From positions 1 through 5,630 of the forward strand of contig JABMNB010000168.1 of the NCBI GenBank assembly GCA_013205335.1: a stretch of 5,630 nucleotides of DNA. The letters run 5' to 3'. Shown piece after piece: positions 1-4,244 of this stretch (the stretch's first letter is position 1; the number at the start of each line of letters is the position of its first letter). The DNA comes from Rhodospirillales bacterium. Lineage in GTDB: Bacteria; Pseudomonadota; Alphaproteobacteria; Reyranellales; Reyranellaceae. Below the pieces are notes generated by a model. It was not told where the DNA came from. It ran no database searches and saw only the letters and a list, made by a program, of their open reading frames with translations. The translations under genes were made by a program, and so were the position numbers.

Positions 1-896
1 CGGTTCATCTCTTCCACGAGGGCTCGTTCCTCGGACCGTTCGTCTACGGCCTCAAGATGGAGCGCGACCCGGCCACGCTGCAGCGAATCTACTCGCCCGA
101 CACCAGCAAGCCGCAGCAGCTCCGCTTCTTCTGCCTCGGCGAGAGCTACGAGTTCTGGGGTCTGGTCGAAGGCCGCTTCCATTTCGTCTGTCCTCCCGAA
201 GACGGCACCTTCTTCCTGCTGGGCACCGACCGGTTGGGGCGCGACATGTTCAGTCGCATCGTCTACGCGGCCCGAATATCGCTCACCATCGGCATCATCG
301 GCATCGGGCTCTCGTTCGCCCTTGCCTTGGTGCTGGGCGGCCTCGCGGGCTATTACGGCGGCTGGATCGACAGCGTCGTCCAGCGAGTGACCGAGATCAT
401 CAAGAGCTTCCCGCATCTGCCTTTGTGGCTCGCTCTCTCCGCGGCCCTGCCCGTCACCTGGTCGCCGCTGCTGGTTTATTTCGGCATCACCATCATCCTG
501 GCGCTGCTCGACTGGCCGGGCCTGGGACGTGCCGTCCGCTCCAAGCTCCTGTCATTGCGCGAGGAGGATTACGCGGCGGCCGCCCAGATGATGGGCGCCA
601 AGCCCGCCCGGATCATCGGCCGCCACCTGCTGCCGGGCTTCATGAGCCACCTGATCGCCTCGGCCACCCTGTCGATTCCGTCGATGATCCTGGCCGAGAC
701 GGCCTTGTCGTTCCTCGGCCTCGGTTTGCGGCCTCCGATCACGTCGTGGGGCGTGCTGTTGAACGAGGCGACGGACATCAATGTCGTTGCCGTGAACTGG
801 TGGCTGATGTTGCCGGTGGTGCCGGTGATTCTGGTGATCCTGGCGTACCAGTTCATGGGTGACGGGATGCGCGACGCTGCAGATCCCTACGCCTAA
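1..896 (+). CDS. Peptide ABC transporter permease, OppC/DppC family (5' truncated by window edge)
   Basis: Inner-membrane permease subunit of a binding-protein-dependent ABC importer, probably for di- or oligopeptides. The frame is already open from base 3, reading VHLFHEGSFLGPFVYGLK before the first in-window Met at 57, so the true start lies upstream; 297 residues are visible. Counting from Met57, the family motif GTDRLGRDMFSR is at 56-67, followed by a transmembrane segment around 74-98. The cytoplasmic EAA loop that docks the ATPase is at 170-193 (DYAAAAQMMGAKPARI then LLPG). Further hydrophobic segments lie near 122-150, 197-223 and 248-266. The ending GDGMRDAADPYA is typical of the family. 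The long soluble stretch before the GTDRLGRD motif makes this an extended OppC variant; the whole protein is probably well above the usual 300 residues. No ATPase gene follows, so this appears to be the last gene of its operon. The substrate cannot be told from sequence. Confidence 0.93.
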   Translation, partial: VHLFHEGSFLGPFVYGLKMERDPATLQRIYSPDTSKPQQLRFFCLGESYEFWGLVEGRFHFVCPPEDGTFFLLGTDRLGRDMFSRIVYAARISLTIGIIGIGLSFALALVLGGLAGYYGGWIDSVVQRVTEIIKSFPHLPLWLALSAALPVTWSPLLVYFGITIILALLDWPGLGRAVRSKLLSLREEDYAAAAQMMGAKPARIIGRHLLPGFMSHLIASATLSIPSMILAETALSFLGLGLRPPITSWGVLLNEATDINVVAVNWWLMLPVVPVILVILAYQFMGDGMRDAADPYA

Positions 897-914
897 GCGC
901 GCAGCGCTTGGGCG
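890..914 (+). repeat. Hairpin overlapping the permease stop codon
   Basis: Positions 890-900 pair with 904-914 around a GCA loop: 11 pairs, with one T-G wobble at 894/910. The stem contains the TAA stop codon (894-896). It could protect the mRNA 3' end or assist termination, but no T-run follows, so it is not a classic Rho-independent terminator. The structure is seen directly; the role is inferred. Confidence 0.5.
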
Positions 915-933
915 TGGCGGGCGGCAGGGGCTT

Positions 934-951
934 AGCGCCGTTTGCGGCGCT
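934..951. repeat. Small GC-rich hairpin flanked by a 10-bp direct repeat
   Basis: AGCGCCG (934-940) and CGGCGCT (945-951) form a perfect 7-bp stem with a TTTG loop. The decamer GGCGGCAGGG occurs on both sides, at 920-929 and 956-965. It is part of the structured intergenic block after the permease gene. No function can be assigned. Confidence 0.45.
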
Positions 952-1108
952 GGCCGGCGGCAGGGCCTTCTGTGGCCCGGGAGCCGGCGCGGTGCAGAAC
1001 GGGTGAGGGTGTTGCGACACCCTCAAGATCTTGAAATCCTTATCTATTCTGCACCGAGCGAGCTCCCGGGCCTTCGGCGCTGCGCGCCTGCAGGCCCTGC
1101 CGCTCGCC
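952..1108. repeat. Nested imperfect inverted repeat, about 155 bp
   Basis: Several arms pair in nested order: 958-967 with 1093-1102 (10 bp), 974-984 with 1062-1072 (11 bp, GGCCCGGGAGC and its complement), 991-999 with 1047-1055 (9 bp, GGTGCAGAA/TTCTGCACC), and a central hairpin 1004-1012/1017-1025 (9 bp, loop TGCG). The right arm carries an extra insertion of about 20 nt (around 1073-1092), itself GC-rich and self-complementary. A further palindrome CAAGATCTTG lies at 1024-1033 in the AT-richer centre. No transposase or ORF with a plausible start fits inside. It could be a non-autonomous palindromic element or a large folded RNA or transcript end; the sequence alone does not decide. Confidence 0.6.
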
Positions 1109-1133
1109 GACCCCGCGCAAAATGCGCGGGGTC
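1109..1133. repeat. Perfect 11-bp hairpin, possible weak terminator
   Basis: GACCCCGCGCA (1109-1119) and TGCGCGGGGTC (1123-1133) pair perfectly around an AAA loop. The downstream sequence TAAATACCCCGATTTT is only moderately T-rich and lacks an immediate T-run, so termination on the + strand is possible but not convincing. It marks the change from the very GC-rich repeat block to a more AT-rich stretch (about 1134-1203). Confidence 0.5.
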
Positions 1134-1203
1134 TAAATACCCCGATTTTGCCCTATTTGGGTCTAGCGATGGCCACCCGTGCTTTCCATCTTCTGTCTTG
1201 TAT

Positions 1204-1300
1204 CTCCCCCTGAACGTGGTCCCCCCAAAGCCACGTTCTAGCCTCTTCGGAGGCGCTTAGGCCGTCATCTCACTCTCCCCCGAGATGACGGCCTTTTTCT
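1204..1300 (+). ncRNA. Candidate structured RNA: small RNA or ccm operon leader with C-rich loops
   Basis: Three hairpins follow one another. Stem 1 is GAACGTGG (1212-1219) with CCACGTTC (1231-1238), with loop TCCCCCCAAAG. Stem 2 is GCCTC (1241-1245) with GAGGC (1250-1254), closed by a stable TTCG tetraloop. Stem 3 is the Rho-independent terminator at 1259-1294, whose loop is ACTCTCCCCC. A third C-run, CTCCCCC, sits unpaired just 5' of stem 1 (1204-1210). C-rich unpaired loops facing Shine-Dalgarno sequences are a known feature of several alphaproteobacterial trans-acting sRNAs, for example families with CCUCCUCCC motifs. Alternatively this is the 5' leader of the ccm operon and the third stem acts as an attenuator. 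The 5' end is uncertain because I recognised no convincing promoter, and I cannot match it to a named RNA family. Confidence 0.4.
1259..1300 (+). terminator. Rho-independent terminator (or attenuator) just upstream of ccmA
   Basis: A 12-bp perfect stem, GGCCGTCATCTC (1260-1271) with GAGATGACGGCC (1282-1293), extended by an A-T pair (1259/1294), has a 10-nt C-rich loop and is followed directly by TTTTTCTTT. The orientation is +, since the opposite side has no T-run. It ends only 33 nt before the ccmA ATG, leaving almost no room for a promoter downstream. It therefore either terminates a separate upstream transcript or lies inside the ccm leader. Confidence 0.85.
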
Positions 1301-1320
1301 TTGCCCGCTGCCCCCATGCT

Positions 1321-1327
1321 AGGAGGG
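1321..1327 (+). promoter_or_regulatory. ccmA ribosome binding site
   Basis: AGGAGGG lies 5 nt before ATG 1333 and selects that start over the in-frame ATG at 1285, which sits inside the terminator stem. The preceding run GCCCCC (1310-1315) can pair with GG(A)GGGC (1322-1328) across a 6-nt loop, which would partly hide the site. Confidence 0.8.
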
Positions 1328-1332
1328 CACTC

Positions 1333-1992
1333 ATGGTACCTCCGCTTCTCGAAGTGACCGGCCTTGCCTGCCGCCGCGGCGGCAGGCTGGTGTTCGACCG
1401 CGTTTCCTTCGGGTTGGGCGCGGGCGAACTGCTGGCGCTGACGGGCCGGAACGGCAGCGGCAAGACCAGTCTGCTGCGGGCCCTGGCCGGACTGACGCCG
1501 CCGGAGGCCGGTACGGTCTCGTGGCGCGGCGTCGACGTCGCCAAGGACCCCGAGACCTGGCGCGGGCGCCTCGCCTGGCTCGGCCACCTCGAGGGGCTCA
1601 AAGGCGATCTCACGGTGATCGAAAACCTCCTGATCGCGGAACGGCTGCGCGGCGGCGAGGCCGGGGACCGCCTCGACGGCGCGCTGCTTGCCTTCGATCT
1701 CAACGCACTTGCTGCACGGGAGGTGCGCACCCTGTCGGCGGGTCAGCGTCGTCGCACGGCCCTCGCGCGCATCGCGCTCTCGCAGGCGCCGCTTTGGCTG
1801 CTCGACGAGCCGCTGAACGCGCTCGACGCGCCGGCGCAGGCGGCGTTCCGGACGGCGCTGCAGTCCCATCTCGCGGCCGGCGGGCTGGCCATCGCCGCGA
1901 CCCACGCCGAACTCGGCGTCGAGGGACGCTCGCTCGAACTCGGCCCAACCCTTTCAAGCACCTCTCCCCCGCCAGGGGGAGAGGAAGGGTGA
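1333..1992 (+). CDS. ccmA: Heme exporter ATP-binding protein CcmA
   Basis: Cytoplasmic ATPase of the CcmABCD complex; it hydrolyses ATP to release heme-loaded CcmE from CcmC during cytochrome c maturation. The protein has 219 residues from ATG 1333, chosen for its AGGAGGG site. Walker A is GRNGSGKT (38-45). The CcmA-specific stretch GHLEGLKGDLTVIENL is at 84-99, the ABC signature LSAGQ at 134-138, Walker B LWLLDEP at 154-160, and the H-loop His at 191. These distinguish it from generic ABC ATPases and fit the following ccmB. It is slightly longer than usual for the family: the ORF runs into a palindromic repeat starting at 1961, which encodes the last 10 residues (SPPPGGEEG and the codon before) and the TGA. 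The tail is unlikely to matter for catalysis, but this is inferred. The ccmB start follows 73 nt later, so coupling is looser than elsewhere in the operon. Confidence 0.96.
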   Translation: MVPPLLEVTGLACRRGGRLVFDRVSFGLGAGELLALTGRNGSGKTSLLRALAGLTPPEAGTVSWRGVDVAKDPETWRGRLAWLGHLEGLKGDLTVIENLLIAERLRGGEAGDRLDGALLAFDLNALAAREVRTLSAGQRRRTALARIALSQAPLWLLDEPLNALDAPAQAAFRTALQSHLAAGGLAIAATHAELGVEGRSLELGPTLSSTSPPPGGEEG

Positions 1993-2046
1993 GGGGGATG
2001 CGCACCGTGTTACCGCCTCACCTAACCTCTCCTGGCGGGGGAGAGG
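1961..2046. repeat. Palindromic repeat pair (REP/BIME-like) across the ccmA stop codon
   Basis: Copy 1: CCTCTCCCCC (1961-1970) pairs with GGGGGAGAGG (1975-1984) around GCCA, and is followed by AAGGGTGAGGG. Copy 2 is an inverted version at 2026-2046 (CCTCTCC, TGGC, GGGGGAGAGG), three C shorter on one side and preceded by CCTCACCTAA, the counterpart of copy 1's right flank. The two copies face each other around a spacer of about 20 nt, so the transcript can fold locally or into one long stem. This CCTCTCCCC-type sequence resembles dispersed intergenic palindromes common in GC-rich proteobacteria. It occupies most of the ccmA-ccmB gap and donates the ccmA stop codon. Confidence 0.8.
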
Positions 2047-2065
2047 AACATGATGGTGACGTCGC

Positions 2066-2731
2066 ATGAACGGTTTCACGACGCTCCTCATGCGCGACCT
2101 GCGCCTGGTGTTGCGGCGTCCGGGCGATGTCGGCGTCGTGCTGGCTTTCTTCGTCGTGGCAACGGTGCTTTTCCCGCTGGGCATCGGTCCCGAGACCAAC
2201 GTGCTGGCGCGCATCGCGGCGGGCGTGCTGTGGTGCGCGGCCTTGTTCGCGGCTCTCCTGTCGCTCGACCGGCTGTTCGCCGCCGACTACGAGGATGGCA
2301 CGCTCGATCTTCTCCTGCTGGCGCCGTGGCCGCTTGAGCTGGCGGCGCTCGCCAAGTGCGCGGCTCACTGGATCGTGACCGGCCTGCCGCTCAGCCTGCT
2401 CGCGCCCGTTCTGGGCATCGCCTTCGGTCTCGATGGACCCAGCCCGCTCGCATTGGGCGTGACCTTGCTGGTGGGCACGCCCACTTTGTCCCTGATCGGC
2501 GGCCTGGCGGCGGCGCTGACCCTCGGCGCGCGCAAATCCGGCGCCCTGCTGGCTCTCCTCGCTCTGCCGCTCTGCGTGCCGACACTGATCTTCGGAGCCG
2601 GCGCGATCGAGGCACTGGCGGCGGGCGAGGGCATCGTGACGCATGTCGCGATCCTCGCCGCTCTTGCACTGGTCGCCCTGGCCACGACGCCTTGGGCGAT
2701 TGCAGCAGCCTTGCGGCAAGCCGGCGAATAG
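2066..2731 (+). CDS. ccmB: Heme exporter membrane protein CcmB
   Basis: Inner-membrane partner of CcmA in the CcmABCD complex, which processes the CcmE-heme intermediate. The 221 residues match the family's usual length of about 220. The recognisable CcmB stretch LDRLFAADYEDGTLD is at 67-81, followed by AKCAAHWIVTGLPLSLL (96-112) and ALPLCVPTLIFGAGA (166-180). There are about six hydrophobic segments, beginning near 24-40, 48-66, 103-121, 128-153, 158-178 and 192-215. In-frame TGA codons at 2051 and 2057 rule out any earlier start. The Shine-Dalgarno is weak: GGTGA at 2055-2059, 6 nt before ATG. The stronger GGGGGAGAGG of the repeat is about 20 nt away, too far to act as the normal site. The stop TAG touches the ccmC ribosome site, suggesting coupling to ccmC. 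Confidence 0.95.
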   Translation: MNGFTTLLMRDLRLVLRRPGDVGVVLAFFVVATVLFPLGIGPETNVLARIAAGVLWCAALFAALLSLDRLFAADYEDGTLDLLLLAPWPLELAALAKCAAHWIVTGLPLSLLAPVLGIAFGLDGPSPLALGVTLLVGTPTLSLIGGLAAALTLGARKSGALLALLALPLCVPTLIFGAGAIEALAAGEGIVTHVAILAALALVALATTPWAIAAALRQAGE

Positions 2732-2736
2732 GGAGG
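2732..2736 (+). promoter_or_regulatory. ccmC ribosome binding site
   Basis: GGAGG begins immediately after the ccmB stop codon. It abuts the in-frame ATG at 2737 with no spacing but stands 9 nt before ATG 2746, so it favours 2746 as the ccmC start. Confidence 0.7.
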
Positions 2737-2745
2737 ATGGGGCCG

Positions 2746-3465
2746 ATGGTCGACCTGCATTTTCTCGCCAATCCTGCGCGTTTCCGCCGCTTCAGCCAGC
2801 GCGTGTTGCCGAGCCTCGGCTTCGCGACGGCACTGATGCTGGCGGTCGGCTTCTACATGGCCTTCTTCGTGGCGCCGGCCGACTACCAGCAGGGCGACAC
2901 GGTGCGGATCATGTTCCTGCACGTGCCGGCGGCGTGGCTGTCGATGGCGGGGTACGCGCTGCTCGCGGGACTCGGCGCCTCGCTGCTGGTCTGGCGTCAT
3001 CCGCTGGCGGCACTGATGGCGCGCGCCGCCGCGCCGGTCGGCGCCAGCTTCGCGGCGGTGTGCCTGCTCACCGGCTCGCTGTGGGGCCGGCCGATGTGGG
3101 GCACCTACTGGGTGTGGGACGCGCGGCTCACCTCGATGCTGCTGCTCTTTTTCCTCTATCTCGGTCACATCGCCCTGAGCCGTGCCTACGATTCGCCGGA
3201 GCGCGGCGATCGCGCGTCGGCGATCCTGGCGCTGGTCGGCGTGATCAACCTGCCGATCATCAAGTTCTCGGTCGACTGGTGGAACACCCTGCACCAGCCC
3301 GCCTCGATCACGCGGCTCGACGCGCCGGCGATCCACAATTCGATCCTGGTGCCGCTGCTCTGGATGGCGGTCTCACTGTTGATGCTGTTCGTGCTGCTGG
3401 TGCTGCTGCGGACCGAGACCGAAATCGACCGCCGCCGACTCGAGAACGCCGAGGCCGCCGCATGA
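2746..3465 (+). CDS. ccmC: Heme lyase/handling protein CcmC
   Basis: Inner-membrane heme-handling protein that binds heme at its periplasmic face and attaches it to the CcmE histidine. It has 239 residues from ATG 2746; an alternative ATG at 2737 would add MGP. Six transmembrane segments are visible near 24-44, 62-83, 90-112, 131-147, 157-174 and 200-221. The tryptophan-rich WWD motif lies between segments 3 and 4: WGRPMWGTYWVWDARLT at 113-129. The two periplasmic axial-ligand histidines are His59 (HVPAAW) and His183 (WWNTLHQ), matching the E. coli positions H60 and H184 closely. The smaller size and single pair of histidines separate it from CcmF, which shares the WWD domain. Its TGA overlaps the ccmD ATG, as expected for proteins of one complex. 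Confidence 0.96.
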   Translation: MVDLHFLANPARFRRFSQRVLPSLGFATALMLAVGFYMAFFVAPADYQQGDTVRIMFLHVPAAWLSMAGYALLAGLGASLLVWRHPLAALMARAAAPVGASFAAVCLLTGSLWGRPMWGTYWVWDARLTSMLLLFFLYLGHIALSRAYDSPERGDRASAILALVGVINLPIIKFSVDWWNTLHQPASITRLDAPAIHNSILVPLLWMAVSLLMLFVLLVLLRTETEIDRRRLENAEAAA

Positions 3466-3602
3466 GCAACCACGCCGCCTACATCCTCGCCGCCTATCTG
3501 GTGGCCGCCGCGATCCTGGGCGGTCTGGTGATCGCCTCGCTCGGCGCCCGCAACAGGGTGCGACGCGAGCTGGCGGCACGGGGACTGGAGAAACGCCGAT
3601 GA
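3462..3602 (+). CDS. ccmD: Heme exporter small subunit CcmD
   Basis: Small single-span membrane protein that stabilises the CcmC-heme-CcmE complex and is needed for release of holo-CcmE. It has 46 residues: a short N-terminus with the family's typical NHAAYILAAYLVAA (3-16), one transmembrane helix at about 7-27, and a basic cytoplasmic tail (RNRVRRELAARGLEKRR). This is the expected size and topology for CcmD. It overlaps ccmC at its 5' end and ccmE at its 3' end as ATGA in both cases, so translation is probably coupled across all three. A GAGG at 3451-3454, 7 nt before the ATG, can serve as ribosome site. Position in the operon and the N-terminal motif make the call firm despite the short length. 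Confidence 0.92.
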   Translation: MSNHAAYILAAYLVAAAILGGLVIASLGARNRVRRELAARGLEKRR

Positions 3603-4033
3603 CACCGAAGCGCCGCCGCCTTTGGTTGCTGCTGGGATCGCTGGGCACGCTCGGCGTCGCGGTCGCGCTCGTGCTGACGGCGCTGAACGACAATCTCGTC
3701 TTCTTCTATTCGCCGACGCAGGTCGCCGAGAAGAACGTCGGCCCGGAGCGGCGCTTCCGGCTGGGCGGGCTGGTCGAGCAGGGCAGCGTCCAGAAGGACG
3801 GCCAGTTCGTGCGCTTCACCGTTACCGACACGAACAAGACGCTCAAGGTCGTCTATCGCGGCATCCTTCCCGATCTGTTTCGCGAGGGTCAGGGCGTGAT
3901 CGCCGAGGGCTCCATCGGCCCGGACGGCGTTTTCACGGCGCGCGAGATTCTCGCCAAGCATGACGAGAATTACATGCCCAAGGAGGTCGCGAAGGCGATC
4001 AAGGAGTCAGGGCAGTGGAAAGAGCGCAAATGA
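3599..4033 (+). CDS. ccmE: Cytochrome c-type biogenesis heme chaperone CcmE
   Basis: Membrane-anchored periplasmic chaperone that binds heme covalently and carries it from CcmC to CcmF. The 144-residue protein has a basic N-terminus (MTPKRRR), one uncleaved transmembrane anchor (about 8-28), then an OB-fold beta domain. LVFFYSPTQV (33-42) and FRLGGLVEQGSV (53-64) are recognisable family stretches. The covalent heme ligand is His121 in LAKHDENYMP, with the partner Tyr125: the common HxxxY form, not the CxxxY form of archaea and some other lineages. The C-terminal tail is short and charged. GGAG at 3587-3590, 8 nt before ATG, is the ribosome site, and the start overlaps the ccmD stop. The gap to ccmF is 211 nt and filled largely by a palindromic repeat. 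Confidence 0.96.
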   Translation: MTPKRRRLWLLLGSLGTLGVAVALVLTALNDNLVFFYSPTQVAEKNVGPERRFRLGGLVEQGSVQKDGQFVRFTVTDTNKTLKVVYRGILPDLFREGQGVIAEGSIGPDGVFTAREILAKHDENYMPKEVAKAIKESGQWKERK

Positions 4034-4091
4034 TGCGAAGCAGCATTGGCGCTGGTGGTGTGGAGGCTTTCACGCGGTGTTTCACATCGTC

Positions 4092-4210
4092 CGTCGTCCT
4101 GAGCGGAGCGAAGCGTAGTCGAAGGACCTCTTTTCGTTTCGACGGATCGTGCGCCGGAAAAGAGGTCCTTCGACTACGCCGCCCCATGGGCGGCTTCGCT
4201 CAGGACGACG
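4092..4210. repeat. Long inverted repeat between ccmE and ccmF
   Basis: GTAGTCGAAGGACC plus CTCTTTTC (4115-4135) has an exact 21-bp complement at 4157-4177. The outer arms 4092-4114 and 4193-4210 also pair (CGTCGTCCTGAGCG and its complement), with 5 nt missing from the right side. A 7-bp hairpin (GCCGCCC, CAT, GGGCGGC; 4178-4194) interrupts the right arm. The sequence GTCCTGAGCGNAGCGAAG...AGTCGAAGGACC resembles a dispersed intergenic palindrome seen in many bacterial genomes. The rest of the ccmE-ccmF gap (4034-4091 and 4211-4244) shows no gene; TTGGTTTTCT at 4214-4223 is a poor T-run. The transcript would fold into a large stem that could stabilise the ccmE end or reduce readthrough into ccmF; this is inferred. 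Confidence 0.85.
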
Positions 4211-4244
4211 GGGTTGGTTTTCTGTCCGCGATGCTAGGCGTTGC

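Noticed and set aside
1031..1203. Promoter-like pieces (TTGAAA 1031, TATTCT 1045, CTATTT 1153, TTGTAT 1198)
   Set aside because: None forms a -35/-10 pair with 16-18 nt spacing, so I do not call a promoter, although the AT-richer stretch is where one would be expected.
1031..1213. Possible 60-residue small protein (TTG start)
   Set aside because: No Shine-Dalgarno lies before the TTG, and the frame covers the right arm of the inverted repeat and the 1109-1133 hairpin. Its composition reflects the repeats, not a protein.
859..1260. Open frame of 133 codons across the intergenic region
   Set aside because: It begins with a GTG inside the permease gene, has no ribosome site, runs through several hairpins, and its Arg/Pro/Ala-rich translation matches nothing recognisable.
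1285..1332. Longer CcmA start at ATG 1285
   Set aside because: The ATG lies in the 3' half of the terminator stem without a ribosome site. ATG 1333 has AGGAGGG at good spacing and gives the normal family N-terminus.
897..1332. tRNA, tmRNA, SRP RNA, RNase P RNA or CRISPR array in the long non-coding region
   Set aside because: No cloverleaf, no GGTTCRA-type T-loop, no SRP or RNase P signature sequences, and no regularly spaced repeat-spacer units were visible.
2737..2745. CcmC start three codons earlier
   Set aside because: The GGAGG site directly abuts this ATG, leaving no spacing; the ATG at 2746 is spaced correctly.
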